Shown here: one piece after another, positions 18,459 through 27,848 of the stretch
Position numbering within the stretch: the first letter of the stretch is position 1
Layout of the letters: every line of letters begins with the position of its first letter
NCBI GenBank assembly: GCA_963774195.1
Contig: CAVZDY010000004.1
Span: 1,240,001-1,304,000 of the forward strand
DNA: 64,000 bases
Direction of reading: 5' to 3'
DNA from: Roseiarcus sp963774195
GTDB taxonomy: Bacteria; Pseudomonadota; Alphaproteobacteria; Rhizobiales; Beijerinckiaceae
Made by a program: the position numbers and the translations under genes
Notes under the pieces: generated by a model
What the model was told of the DNA's origin: nothing
The model's input: the letters and a program-made list of their open reading frames with translations, nothing else
Databases searched by the model: none

Positions 18459-18848
18459 TCAAATCGAGCCCGGAGGGATGAACGCGCAATAAAGGAAAAT
18501 CCCGTCGAACACATTAGACGAGGCCGGCCCGGCCATGTCGTTGTCGGTCGCCGAGCGATAGCACAGATGCGCGTGATGCGAATTGTCGCTCGGCGGATCG
18601 CCGGGAACCGGCAAGAAGGTAATGCGCTCCTGCGGAATGGTGACCCAGCGCTGTTCGCGGGTGAGGAATTCGTAATGACCCCCGCGCTCCCGGAAGTATG
18701 TTGCTGCGCAGTCGTAGCCGCCGCAGCAGAGCTGGCCGTCTTTACCGTGCACGCCAGTATAAATATCGTGCGCGTTCGCCACGGACACGGATAAGGGCGC
18801 GACGACAAGAGCGCCGCCAAAGACCGCGCACAAGAAGGCTTTCATCAT
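18459..18848 (-). CDS. Exported Cys-containing hypothetical protein
   Basis: 129 residues from ATG at 18848, preceded by GGAG. The signal peptide MMKAFLCAVFGGALVVAPLSVSVANA is cleaved before HDIY. The mature part has GQLCCGGYDCAATYF, a later HLCYRS and a C-terminal LYCAF, so disulfide bonds or a metal site are likely. Similar secreted proteins recur in Hyphomicrobiales with no assigned function. Positions 18849-19232 contain no gene I can support. Confidence 0.6.
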   Translation of the reverse strand: MMKAFLCAVFGGALVVAPLSVSVANAHDIYTGVHGKDGQLCCGGYDCAATYFRERGGHYEFLTREQRWVTIPQERITFLPVPGDPPSDNSHHAHLCYRSATDNDMAGPASSNVFDGIFLYCAFIPPGSI

Positions 18849-19232
18849 ACCAACCGCTCCTGTTGAGCGGCCGACCGATCGAGGCGCTTGTCGAGCGATC
18901 AAGCCGCATGCCGATCGCCCCCCTAACGCTTTTGATCCTCTCGGTGTTCCTGGACGCGCCGGGACCTTCCCCGTCCGCTACGCGCAGCAGGATCTTCTGG
19001 CCATGCGGCTCAGATCGACGCCCTCGCCACCTCCGCATCGCATCGCGAGCAAAGGTCTGAGCCATCGGCGCAAAAGCGTCAAAACGCCATGGCCCCTTAC
19101 GCACGAAGGCGCGCCGTTGCAAAACATGAAACTGCCGGGGTCGCTTTTCGTCAAGTGTGACGTTGGCGCCGGGGCGCTTGTCCGAAAGATAGGGGAGACG
19201 CGCCTTCAGCGCAGTTGCGCGGCGCGGGAGCT

Positions 19233-19955
19233 CTACTCCGCCTCGAGCATCGGGACACGCTCAGGCTCGGGCGCGAAGCCGCACGCCCGCAGCGGCTCGA
19301 TCATATGCGCCGGCGCCGGCGCTTCGACGACGATTGCGGGCTTCGATTTGGACAACGGCACTTCGACGCGTCGAGCCAGCAACTGTAGCGGCCCAGCCTC
19401 GACATTACGCTCGCCGTAGATCGGATCGCCGAGGATCGGCCACCCCTCCGCGTCGCAGTGCACGCGCAATTGATGAGTTCGTCCCGTCAACGGCTCGAGT
19501 TCGAGCCACGCGACGGCGCGCCCGCCCAAAAGCCCTCGTCCGCGCACGCTCCAGCGCGTTTGCGAGGGCTGGCCGTTTGGGTCGACCTTCATCCACCAGC
19601 CGCGCGTCGCGTCGCGCCGGCCGAGCGGCAGATCGATCAGGCCCTCCTCGCGCTCCGGCTCTCCGAGAACGATCGCCCAGTAGGTCTTGGCGATCTTCCC
19701 CTGCTTGAACAGGAGGCCGAGCTTCTCGAGCGCCTTGTGATGACGCCCGAGCACCAGGCAGCCCGCCGTGTCGCGATCGAGACGATGCGCGAGCGCGGGG
19801 TTGCGCGGCAGGCCGAAGCGCAGCGCGTCGAAATCGTCCTCCAGGCTGGCGCCGCCTTTTGGACCGCGATGCACCGCAATTCCGGCGGGCTTATCAAGCA
19901 CAAGCATCATGCCGTCGCGATACAGCAAGCGCGCTCTTGTTTCCTCAGGGCTCAT
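19233..19955 (-). CDS. RluA-family pseudouridine synthase
   Basis: 240 residues. The catalytic Asp is D60 in AHRLDRDTAGCLVLG, the HRLDxxTSG motif of RluA/RsuA-type pseudouridylate synthases. LVLDKPAGIAVH precedes it and LEPLTGRTHQLRVHC is the conserved late motif (LxTGRxHQIRxH). No S4 domain is present. The ATG at 19955 is chosen over longer forms because the upstream extension is compositionally a shadow of ftsY. It isomerises uridines in rRNA or tRNA; the target cannot be fixed. Confidence 0.85.
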   Translation of the reverse strand: MSPEETRARLLYRDGMMLVLDKPAGIAVHRGPKGGASLEDDFDALRFGLPRNPALAHRLDRDTAGCLVLGRHHKALEKLGLLFKQGKIAKTYWAIVLGEPEREEGLIDLPLGRRDATRGWWMKVDPNGQPSQTRWSVRGRGLLGGRAVAWLELEPLTGRTHQLRVHCDAEGWPILGDPIYGERNVEAGPLQLLARRVEVPLSKSKPAIVVEAPAPAHMIEPLRACGFAPEPERVPMLEAE

Positions 19956-20030
19956 GAGGGCATAGCTAGGCGAGTCGAGGGGTCGCCGGCAAGTCCGCGC
20001 AACCTCAGGCGCATTGGGAAGGATGACGGG

Positions 20031-21260
20031 TTGAGCGACAACGGCCAGGAAAAGCCGAAACCAGGCTTGTGGCGGCGGCTGTTCCAGCGCGGCGAAGCGA
20101 CGCCGCGGCCCGTCGAGAGTCCCGAGCCCGATGCGGCGGAGGAGGCCGAGCCGGCGCAAGAGACTGAATCGGCGCCGGAGGCTGCGCGCGAGCCCGTGCA
20201 AGAGGCCGCGGCCGAGATTGCCGCCGAGCCTGAACCGGACATTGAGCCTGAGCCCGAGTTCGCGCCCGAGCCGGAGATCGCGCCGCCGCCAGCGCTGGAC
20301 ATTGCGCCGACGCCGCCTCCCGCGCCGCAGAAGCGGAACTGGTTTGCGCGCCTCACGGCTGGGCTGTCGCGCTCGTCCTCAGCGATCGGGCGCGGCATCA
20401 CCGACCTTTTCACCAAGCGCAAGCTCGACGCGACCTCCCTCGACGATCTCGAGGACATCCTCATTCAGGCCGATCTCGGCCTCGGCGCCGCGACGCGCAT
20501 CCGCGAGGCCGTCGCGCGCGGCCGCTATGACAAGTCGATCGACCCCGCCGAGGTGAAGGCGGTCCTCGCGAGCGAGGTCGAGCGGGCCCTGACGCCCGTG
20601 GCGCGGCCGCTCGTGATCGATCGAACGAAGAAGCCCTTCGTCGTGCTCGTCATCGGCGTCAACGGCTCCGGCAAGACGACGACGATCGGCAAGCTCGCCG
20701 CGAAATTCGCCGGCGAGGGCCTCAAAGTGACGCTCGCGGCGGGCGACACCTTCCGCGCCGCCGCCATCGAGCAGCTCAAGATCTGGGCGCAGCGCACCGG
20801 CGCCGACATCGTCGCGCGCGATCAGGGCGGCGACGCTTCCGGCCTCGCGTTCGACGCGCTGACGCGCGCCCGCGCATCGGGCTCCGATCTCGTGCTGATG
20901 GACACGGCGGGGCGCTTGCAGAACCGCGCCGAGCTGATGAGCGAGCTCGAGAAGATCATCCGCGTGATGAAAAAGGTCGACCCCGAGGCGCCGCACGCGA
21001 CGCTGCTGGTGCTCGACGCGACGGTCGGGCAGAACGCGCTGAGCCAGGTCGAGATCTTCGGCCGCACCGCCGGCGTCACCGGTCTCGTGATGACGAAGCT
21101 CGACGGCACGGCGCGTGGCGGCATCCTGGTCGCCATCGCCGACAAGTTCAGTCTTCCCGTGCATTTCATCGGCGTCGGCGAAGGCGTCGACGATCTCGAG
21201 CCCTTCGCCGCGCGCGACTTCGCCGAAGCGATCGCCGGCGTCGACCGGGCGGAGGGATGA
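20031..21260 (+). CDS. ftsY: Signal recognition particle receptor FtsY
   Basis: 409 residues starting with TTG at 20031, with GGGAAGGA upstream. An acidic, Pro/Glu-rich A domain (about 15-100) precedes the N domain (KRNWFARLTAGLSRSSSAIGRGI) and the G domain. The P-loop GVNGSGKTTT starts at about residue 209, DTAGRLQNR at 291 and TKLDGTARGG at 355. It docks the SRP-ribosome complex to the SecYEG translocon. The gene is followed, with one base between stop and start, by yciB, an order common in alphaproteobacteria. Confidence 0.95.
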   Translation: MSDNGQEKPKPGLWRRLFQRGEATPRPVESPEPDAAEEAEPAQETESAPEAAREPVQEAAAEIAAEPEPDIEPEPEFAPEPEIAPPPALDIAPTPPPAPQKRNWFARLTAGLSRSSSAIGRGITDLFTKRKLDATSLDDLEDILIQADLGLGAATRIREAVARGRYDKSIDPAEVKAVLASEVERALTPVARPLVIDRTKKPFVVLVIGVNGSGKTTTIGKLAAKFAGEGLKVTLAAGDTFRAAAIEQLKIWAQRTGADIVARDQGGDASGLAFDALTRARASGSDLVLMDTAGRLQNRAELMSELEKIIRVMKKVDPEAPHATLLVLDATVGQNALSQVEIFGRTAGVTGLVMTKLDGTARGGILVAIADKFSLPVHFIGVGEGVDDLEPFAARDFAEAIAGVDRAEG

Positions 21261-21261
21261 T

Positions 21262-21876
21262 ATGAAGGACAATGCGATGACGCAGACGCCCACCGTGCCG
21301 AACCCGCGCAAGACGCTCAATCCCTGGGTCAAGTTCACACTGGAGCTCGGGCCGCTCGCGCTGTTCTTCCTCGCCTACGGGCGGCTCGGAATCTTTGCCG
21401 CGACCGCGGTGCTGATGGTCGGCGTGGTCGTGACGCTGGGCGTCTCTTACGCCATGCTTCGGCGCGTGCCGATCATGCCGCTCGTCACGGCGGCGATCGT
21501 CGTTGTCTTCGGCTCGCTGACGCTCGTCTTCCACGACGAGACGCTCATCAAGATCAAGCCGACCGCGCTTTATGTGCTCTTCGGCGCCGCCTTGTTCGTC
21601 GGGCTGGCGATCAAGAAGCCGATGCTGAAGATTGTGTTCGACGGCGCGCTGCACGTCACCGAGGAAGGCTGGCGCATCCTGACCTGGCGCTGGGCCTTCT
21701 TCTTTCTCGCCATGGCGGTGCTCAACGAGATCGTCTGGCGCACGCAGACGACCGATCTCTGGGTCAAGTTCAAGACCTTCGGCTTCATGCCGCTGACCCT
21801 GCTGTTCGCGCTCGCCCAGGCGCCGCTGATCACGCGCCACGAGGCGAAGGGCGGGGAAACGGGCGAGGCGTTTTAG
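21262..21876 (+). CDS. yciB: Inner membrane protein YciB / septation protein A
   Basis: 204 residues, five predicted membrane helices (ELGPLALFFLAY, FAATAVLMVGVVVTLGVSYAML, IMPLVTAAIVVVFGSLTLVF, FGAALFVGLAI, and the FFFLAMAVLNEIVWR segment). The blocks FHDETLIKIKPT and NEIVWRTQTTDLWVKFK are diagnostic for the IspZ/YciB family, which supports cell-envelope integrity and septation. It starts one base after ftsY, whose last codons carry the GGAGGG ribosome-binding site, so the two are translationally linked. Confidence 0.93.
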   Translation: MKDNAMTQTPTVPNPRKTLNPWVKFTLELGPLALFFLAYGRLGIFAATAVLMVGVVVTLGVSYAMLRRVPIMPLVTAAIVVVFGSLTLVFHDETLIKIKPTALYVLFGAALFVGLAIKKPMLKIVFDGALHVTEEGWRILTWRWAFFFLAMAVLNEIVWRTQTTDLWVKFKTFGFMPLTLLFALAQAPLITRHEAKGGETGEAF

Positions 21877-21932
21877 CGCGCCGCACTGAGCGACAGTCGC
21901 GATTGACTCAAATTTTTTTGGGGAGGGGGACG

Positions 21933-22955
21933 ATGGAACTGACCTACGAAGATCGAGTTCGAGCCCAAATTGCGCAGTACTCTGAGACTGTGGATATGCA
22001 CGCTCTCCCAGAAATCTTTCATGTCTGGTCGAACGCCTTTATTAGGCCAGGAATCGAGAAGGTATTCGGTACAGCCTCGATTGATGAATGCTACGCTTTG
22101 GCATACGTGGAAGCCAAAAGCAGAACCAGTGGCACGCGGATCTTGAGTATCGGGTGCGGCGATGGTGCGGTTGAGATTAGGGTCGCCAAACTGCTTCTTG
22201 AGCGTGGAATAAACGACTTCACATTCGTTGGCGTGGATCTGTCGCCCATTCTCCTCGGGCATTTTAGGGCCACCCTTCAAACCGAGCAACTCGGACATCT
22301 TCTGGTTCCCGTCGAGGCTGATCTGAATAAGATTGCGGTGCCCGGAGAGTTCGCCATGATCATGGCGAACCACTCACTGCATCACATCGAAGGCTTAGAA
22401 CGGCTATTCGCAGATAGCCACGAGCGCTTGCAGGATGGGGGCGTCTTTGCGACCTGCGACATGATCGGACGTAATGGTCACATGCGGTGGCCGGAAACCG
22501 AAGCAATACTTCAAGCAGTCTGGCCGCTGCTAAGCGAGAGGCAGCGCTACAACCTGCAGCTTCAGCGACTGGAGACTCGCTATATGAACCACGACTGCTC
22601 GGCGGAAGGCTTCGAAGGGATACGCGCTCAAGATATTCTTCCACTTATGTTAGAAACCTTCCATCCATATAAATTCATGGGAGCTGGTGGGTTCGTCGAC
22701 TTACTGGTCGACCGCGGCTACGGCCATGGCTTCGATCCGAGCATTGAACATGACCGCAATCTGATTCAGTTTCTTGGCCAGATGAACGACATCATGCTGG
22801 ATGCCGGCACAATAAAGCCGACCTGGATGATGGCTTGGTTCACCAAGGACGATCGCGGCGAAGCGTATTACCGCGACCGCCGCGCGCGCTCTTGTGTCCG
22901 CGATCCGTCGCTCGATCCAAACTGGCCCCGATTCTCCTTCGGAGAGATAAACTAA
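21933..22955 (+). CDS. Class I SAM-dependent methyltransferase
   Basis: 340 residues. ILSIGCGDGAVEI is motif I of the Rossmann SAM site, FTFVGVDLSP the acidic loop, and FAMIMANHSLHHIEGLERLF the post-II/III region typical of UbiE-like or small-molecule methyltransferases. GGAGGGGG directly before the ATG at 21933 sets the start; an earlier in-frame codon at 21903 lacks one. Base composition is visibly lower in GC than in ftsY or htpG, which suggests acquisition. Many such proteins sit beside glycosylation genes; here it is isolated between yciB and a hydrolase. Confidence 0.75.
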   Translation: MELTYEDRVRAQIAQYSETVDMHALPEIFHVWSNAFIRPGIEKVFGTASIDECYALAYVEAKSRTSGTRILSIGCGDGAVEIRVAKLLLERGINDFTFVGVDLSPILLGHFRATLQTEQLGHLLVPVEADLNKIAVPGEFAMIMANHSLHHIEGLERLFADSHERLQDGGVFATCDMIGRNGHMRWPETEAILQAVWPLLSERQRYNLQLQRLETRYMNHDCSAEGFEGIRAQDILPLMLETFHPYKFMGAGGFVDLLVDRGYGHGFDPSIEHDRNLIQFLGQMNDIMLDAGTIKPTWMMAWFTKDDRGEAYYRDRRARSCVRDPSLDPNWPRFSFGEIN

Positions 22956-23028
22956 GCGAAACTGGGACAGTTGCGTGGGGCGCAGGGGGAGGGCATTGTT
23001 TCGTCCCGCCTTCTGCGCGGCCGCGCCC

Positions 23029-23850
23029 TCAGCCCTTGATGAAGGCCAGCAGGTCCGGATTGATCACCTCCGGGTGCGTCGAACACATGCCGTGCGGATA
23101 GCCCTTGTAGACCTTGAGCGTCCCGTTCTTGACGAGCTTGGCCGACAGCAAGGCGGCATCGGCGATCGGCACGATCTGGTCGTCGTCGCCGTGCATGATG
23201 AGGACCGGGACGTCGATCGCTTTCAGATCCTCGGTGAAGTCGGTCTCGGAGAACGCCTTGATGCACTCGTAATGCGCGTTGGCGGCGCCCATCATGCCTT
23301 GCCGCCACCAATTGTCCTTGAGCCCTTCGGAGACTTGCGCGCCCTCGCGGTTGAAGCCGTAGAAGGGCGTTGGAACTTCCCGGTAGAATTGCGCCCGGTT
23401 GGCGGCGAGCGCGGCGCGGAATTTGTCGAACACTTCGAGCGGCAGGCCGCCGGGGTTCTTGTCGGACTTCACCATGATCGGCGGCACGGAGCTGATCAGG
23501 ACCGCCTTGGCGACCCGTCCCTTGCCGGCGCGCGCGACGTAGCGGGCGACTTCGCCGCCGCCGGTGGAATGGCCGATGTGGACGGCGTCCCTGAGATCGA
23601 GTGCAGCGGCGAGCGCCGCGACGTCGGCGGCGTAGGTGTCCATATCGTGGCCGGTCGCCGTCTGGGGTGAACGGCCGTGGCCGCGCCGGTCATGCGCGAT
23701 CACGCGATAGCCGTGATTGAGGAAGAACAACATCTGGTTGTCCCAGTCGTCGGCGCTGAGCGGCCAGCCGTGATGGAACACCAGGGGCTGCCCCTGCCCC
23801 CAATCCTTGTAGAAGATCTCGACGCCGTCCCGTGTGGTGATCGTCCCCAT
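23029..23850 (-). CDS. Alpha/beta hydrolase, non-heme chloroperoxidase type
   Basis: 273 residues, very typical of cofactor-free bacterial haloperoxidases/esterases. Oxyanion-hole HHGWPLSADDW at 26-36, nucleophile Ser95 in GHSTGG, Asp in MHGDDDQIVP and the final His in GYPHGMC complete the triad. These enzymes hydrolyse esters and can perhydrolyse acetate to peracetate, which oxidises halides. It is a single-gene unit convergent with the methyltransferase. Confidence 0.9.
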   Translation of the reverse strand: MGTITTRDGVEIFYKDWGQGQPLVFHHGWPLSADDWDNQMLFFLNHGYRVIAHDRRGHGRSPQTATGHDMDTYAADVAALAAALDLRDAVHIGHSTGGGEVARYVARAGKGRVAKAVLISSVPPIMVKSDKNPGGLPLEVFDKFRAALAANRAQFYREVPTPFYGFNREGAQVSEGLKDNWWRQGMMGAANAHYECIKAFSETDFTEDLKAIDVPVLIMHGDDDQIVPIADAALLSAKLVKNGTLKVYKGYPHGMCSTHPEVINPDLLAFIKG

Positions 23851-23984
23851 CGCGCTTCTCCCTTGGTTAACGCCAAGCTCTTCGGGGAGGCTGTCCCGCC
23901 CCCCTCAAAGTTCCGATGCGATGGTGACCGATCGATGACGGCGCCCGCGGGGCGGCGAACGTTACGCCGCGGGCCCGTCGGCGG

Positions 23985-25892
23985 TCAGCCCAGCGCTTTT
24001 TCCATCAGGCGGCGCAGCCGCGCCGAGAACGCGGGCGCGTCGCGCAGCGTCTCGCCCTCGGCGAGCAGCGCTTCGTCGTAGATCAGCCACGCCGCGTCTT
24101 CGATCAGCCCCTTGTCGGCGCCGGCGACGAAGCGCCGTGCGAGCGACTGGGTAAGCGGATGCGTCCCATTGACCTCGAGCGCCGGCTTGACGCGCTCGGT
24201 CAGGCGGCCATGCGCGGCGAGCATTTTTTCGAGCTGTCGGTCGGGGCCGAATTCCGGCGCCACCAGGCAGGCGACGCTGTCGATCAGGCGGTCGGACGGC
24301 CGCACATCCGCGACCTCGCCGTCGAGCGTCTGTTTGACGAAGGCAAGCAGCGCCGCGACGTCCGCGGACGCCTCGGCGGGCGGCGGCGCGCCCTCTTTGA
24401 GCGGGATCGACTTGATGTCGGCGACGCCCTGGCTGACCGACTTGAACGGCTTGCCCTCGTAGCCGACGGCGCTCGACACCCAGAAGGCGTCGACCGGATC
24501 GGCGAGCAGCAAGACTTCGACGTCGCGCGCGCGGAAGCCTTCGAGCTGCGGGCTCGCGGCAAGGCGCTTCGCGTCGTCGCCGGTCAGATAATAGATCGCC
24601 GTCTGGTTCTCGCGCAGAGCGGCGACATAATCGGCAAGGCTGCGGTCGCCGGCCGGATGCTTCGAGGTCGTGAAGCGGGCGATCTTGAAGAGCCCGTCGC
24701 GGCGCTCGGGGTCCTCATAGAGGCCTTCCTTGAGCACCGGGCCGAAGTGCTCCCAGATCTTGGCGAACTTCTCCGCGTCGCTCTCGGCGAGCTTGGTGAG
24801 CTCCTGGACGACGCGGCTGGTGACGCCCTTGCGGATGGCGGCGAACACCTGGCTCTGCTGGATCATCTCGCGCGAGACGTTGAGCGGCAGGTCGGCGCTG
24901 TCGACGACGAGCCGGACGAAGCGCAGCCAGCCCGGCAGCAGATCGGCGTCCTGGGTGATCAGCACGCGCCGCACATAGAGCTTGTTGCGGCTCTTGCGGG
25001 CGGGATCGAAGAGGTCGAACGGCCGCGAGCCCGGAATGAAGGCGAGCGCCGAATATTCGTGCCGCCCCTCGGCGCGCCAATGCACGGTCAAAGCCGGCTC
25101 GTCGAACTGGCCGGAGAGGCTGCGGTAGAATTCGGTGTATTCCTCCGCGGTGATCTCGCTCTTCGGCTTGGCCCAGATCGCCGCGCCGTCGGCGACACGG
25201 CGAGGCTCGGCGCCGGGCTTGTCAACGAGGTCGATCGGCACCGGGACCGCGCCCGAATGTTCGCGCACGATGCGCTCGAGGCGATGCGGCTCAAGATATT
25301 CGCCCGATGCCTCGTTGAGATGCAGGACGACGCGCGAGCCGCGCGCCGGCGCCTCATCGATCGGCAACGGCGCAATCGTATAGGCGCCCTTGCCGTCCGA
25401 CGACCATCGCCAGGCTTCGCTGGAGCCGGCGCGCCGCGTTTCGACGACGACCTGATCGGCCACCATGAACGAGGAATAGAAGCCGATGCCGAACTGGCCG
25501 ATCAGATTGGCCGCTTCCTTGCTCGCCTCCTGCGCCGCCAGCATGTCGAGGAAGGCGCGCGTGCCGGAGCGGGCGATCGTGCCGAGCGCCTCGACGAGGT
25601 CCTGCCGGCTCATGCCGACGCCGTTGTCTGTGAAGGCGATCGTCTTCGCCTCGGGATCGATCGCGATCTGAATCGCGAAAGGCGCGCCGCCCTCGATGAG
25701 CTCGGGCTTGGCGATCGCCTCGTAGCGCAGCTTCTCGCAAGCGTCCGCAGCGTTGGAGACCAGCTCGCGAACAAAAATATCGCGATCCGAATAGACGGAA
25801 TGAACCATCAGATGCAGCAGACGCGAGACGTCGGCCTCGAAATTCTGCGTCTTCGCGTCTTCGCTCGTCTGGGAAGGGGCGTCAGTGGTCAA
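23985..25892 (-). CDS. htpG: Molecular chaperone HtpG (Hsp90)
   Basis: 635 residues. The GHKL ATPase domain carries ELVSNAADACEKLR, FTDNGVGMS and the GQFGIGFYSSFMVA lid segment; the middle domain has NVSREMIQQS. Start is TTG at 25892 with GAGGCGAA upstream. The protein acts as a dimeric cytosolic chaperone. A candidate RpoH-type promoter lies about 60-90 bases upstream. Confidence 0.95.
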   Translation of the reverse strand: MTTDAPSQTSEDAKTQNFEADVSRLLHLMVHSVYSDRDIFVRELVSNAADACEKLRYEAIAKPELIEGGAPFAIQIAIDPEAKTIAFTDNGVGMSRQDLVEALGTIARSGTRAFLDMLAAQEASKEAANLIGQFGIGFYSSFMVADQVVVETRRAGSSEAWRWSSDGKGAYTIAPLPIDEAPARGSRVVLHLNEASGEYLEPHRLERIVREHSGAVPVPIDLVDKPGAEPRRVADGAAIWAKPKSEITAEEYTEFYRSLSGQFDEPALTVHWRAEGRHEYSALAFIPGSRPFDLFDPARKSRNKLYVRRVLITQDADLLPGWLRFVRLVVDSADLPLNVSREMIQQSQVFAAIRKGVTSRVVQELTKLAESDAEKFAKIWEHFGPVLKEGLYEDPERRDGLFKIARFTTSKHPAGDRSLADYVAALRENQTAIYYLTGDDAKRLAASPQLEGFRARDVEVLLLADPVDAFWVSSAVGYEGKPFKSVSQGVADIKSIPLKEGAPPPAEASADVAALLAFVKQTLDGEVADVRPSDRLIDSVACLVAPEFGPDRQLEKMLAAHGRLTERVKPALEVNGTHPLTQSLARRFVAGADKGLIEDAAWLIYDEALLAEGETLRDAPAFSARLRRLMEKALG

Positions 25893-25953
25893 ATTCGCCT
25901 CGTCAGAATTGGATCGGCTCTCGCCGGCGAGCTCTCAGCCCGCGGCGGCGCTG

Positions 25954-25982
25954 ATATTGCTTCACACGCGGGCGGTTTCAAG
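25954..25982 (-). promoter_or_regulatory. Candidate heat-shock (RpoH-type) promoter of htpG
   Basis: On the minus strand CTTGAA (25977-25982) and CAATAT (25954-25959) are 17 bases apart, close to the alphaproteobacterial RpoH pattern CTTG-N17-CYTATNT-like. It lies 60 bases upstream of the htpG start. A housekeeping promoter with a TTGAAA -35 box is an alternative reading. Confidence 0.4.
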
Positions 25983-26007
25983 CCGTCGCGAGCAAAACCG
26001 ACAAGGC

Positions 26008-26050
26008 AAAAAAAAAGCGGATCGGCTGGGAGGGGGCCCGCCGATCCGCT
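26008..26050 (-). terminator. Rho-independent terminator of the D-Ala-D-Ala carboxypeptidase gene
   Basis: A perfect 11-bp stem AGCGGATCGGC/GCCGATCCGCT with a 13-base loop is followed on the minus strand by a run of about eight T residues. It stops transcripts coming from 27669 before they enter htpG. Between it and 26238 there is no gene. Confidence 0.9.
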
Positions 26051-26238
26051 AGCCTGCGTGGCAAGATTTCGGTTCAACATGCCACTCGGGGGCTGGGGGG
26101 CAAAAAACACCGAGCAAAGCGTCAAACCGAACCATCGCGGCTCGGGTACCTTTTTGCCTGTCCGTTGCGGCGCGCGCTTGACGATAAACAGGCTAAACTA
26201 AGGCATTTTTCACGCCTATGTTACGCGCCGTGAGGCGC

Positions 26239-27669
26239 TCATTGAGCCGGCTGCGCAGCGGGCGCAGCGCCCTTGTTTTGCGGCTGGGCGGCGGGGGCCG
26301 CGCCCTTATTTTGCGTCGGCGCGGCTGCGGGCGCCGCGTCCTTGCCCTGCGCCGGCTTGGCGAGATGGGCGACCTTCTGATGAGCCGCGGCGCGCGCGCG
26401 CCTGACCCGCTTCGGCCCCGCCGCGAGGCCCTTGGCGGCCGGCGTCGGATGGAGCGCGCCTTGCAGCGCGGCAGGGGCGCTGTCGGCCCCCTGCCCTTGC
26501 AGCGAAGCCTTCTCGGCGTAGGCGCTGGCGCTTGGCGCGCTTGCATCCTGGGGCGCAGGGCGCGCGGCGAGCACCGGACCTGTCCATCCCGGTTTCGGGC
26601 CGATAAAGACCGGTACGGGATCAAAATGAACCGGCGCCCCGGCCATCGCATCGGTCATCGACCCGGCTGCCCCCCCGACAGACCCGCCGACTTGGCCGCC
26701 GACCAACGCGGCCTGCGACGTCACCTCTGCGTCTTCCTCTTCCGCGGTCTCCATCGCCGCGCGGTTGCGCCGCGAGCAGACGCTGGAGCGCATGTCCGGC
26801 GGCGTAACGACTGACGAGGCGGGCAGATTCTCTAGCGGGCCTTCGCCGCCGCCCGCTTGCGCGAAGCCGCGGTCGAGCAGATGCGCCGCCTCGACGGTGC
26901 GGATGCGCGCGTTCGGCGCGCCGAGCACGACGACGATCAAGCGACGTCCCCCCCGGGTGGCGCTCGCGACGACGTTGAAGCCGGCCGGACAGGTGAAGCC
27001 CGTCTTCATGCCGTCGGCGCCGGGATAGCGGCCTATCAAGCCGTTGTGGTTCGGGATGATCATATTCCCGAGTTGCAGCGCGCCGATGTCGAAGAGGTCG
27101 GCATGATCGGGAAAGTCGTGCAGCAGCGCCCGGCCCACCATCGCCATGTCGCGCGCCGACGAATAATGCCTGGCGTCTTGCAGGCCGTTGGGATTGGCGA
27201 AATGCGATTCCCTGAGGCCGAGGCGCTGCGCGGTGGCGTTCATCTCATCGGCGAAGGCGTCCACCGAGCCCGAGATGTTTTCCGCGATCAAGACGGCGAT
27301 GTCGTTCGGCGATTTGACCATCAGCATCTTGAGCGCGTTGTCGAGCGTCACCTCGACCCCGGGGTGGAAGCCCATCTTCGAGGGCGGCATGCTCGCCGCG
27401 TAGGCCGACATGGTGAGCGGCGTATCGAGGGTCAACCGCCCCTGTTTGACCGCCTCCAGCGCCACATAGGTGGTCACCAGCTTGGTCAGCGAGGCGGGAT
27501 ACCAGGGCTCGGTCGCGTCCCGCTCGAACAGGGTCTGGCCGGAATCGACGTCGACCACCAGAGCGGGGTTGGCGGCCGCTTTTCCGACACTGAACGCGAA
27601 CGTGATTGCCAGGGTGGCGGCGCACAGCCGCATCGTCCAAGTCGCTGTTGACGCCATCGCTCCGAGCAT
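26239..27669 (-). CDS. D-alanyl-D-alanine carboxypeptidase (S11 family) with Ala/Pro-rich tail
   Basis: 476 residues. A signal peptide covers about residues 13-33. The penicillin-binding motifs are SLTK at 60-63, SPN at 120-122 and KTG at 222-224. The enzyme trims the terminal D-Ala of peptidoglycan pentapeptides in the periplasm. The core ends by about residue 290; the remaining ~185 residues are low complexity and end in tandem (Q)NKGAAPAAQ(P) repeats, likely a wall-spanning or binding tail. ATG at 27657 is an alternative start. Confidence 0.88.
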   Translation of the reverse strand: MLGAMASTATWTMRLCAATLAITFAFSVGKAAANPALVVDVDSGQTLFERDATEPWYPASLTKLVTTYVALEAVKQGRLTLDTPLTMSAYAASMPPSKMGFHPGVEVTLDNALKMLMVKSPNDIAVLIAENISGSVDAFADEMNATAQRLGLRESHFANPNGLQDARHYSSARDMAMVGRALLHDFPDHADLFDIGALQLGNMIIPNHNGLIGRYPGADGMKTGFTCPAGFNVVASATRGGRRLIVVVLGAPNARIRTVEAAHLLDRGFAQAGGGEGPLENLPASSVVTPPDMRSSVCSRRNRAAMETAEEEDAEVTSQAALVGGQVGGSVGGAAGSMTDAMAGAPVHFDPVPVFIGPKPGWTGPVLAARPAPQDASAPSASAYAEKASLQGQGADSAPAALQGALHPTPAAKGLAAGPKRVRRARAAAHQKVAHLAKPAQGKDAAPAAAPTQNKGAAPAAQPQNKGAAPAAQPAQ

Positions 27670-27848
27670 CCCCGCTTATTCGACCCCGCGTTGGCGCGTG
27701 GTAAAGAATTACCCCAATGACCTCAAGCCGGCCGGGTTGTGCGAAAGAGCACACGAAATCTTGGCGAGGCTGGGGCAGCCCCGGCTTATTGGGGACAAAT
27801 TGGGGGCGTGGCTACACGGAAAGTTGTGGGTGCGAGGCCGCGACCGCC

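Noticed and set aside
19458..20030. Long N-terminal extension of FtsY
   Set aside because: The extension overlaps the pseudouridine synthase gene in antisense and lacks a start signal; TTG at 20031 with GGGAAGGA gives the normal FtsY length.
24159..26201. 680-codon plus-strand ORF
   Set aside because: Antisense shadow of htpG produced by high GC content.
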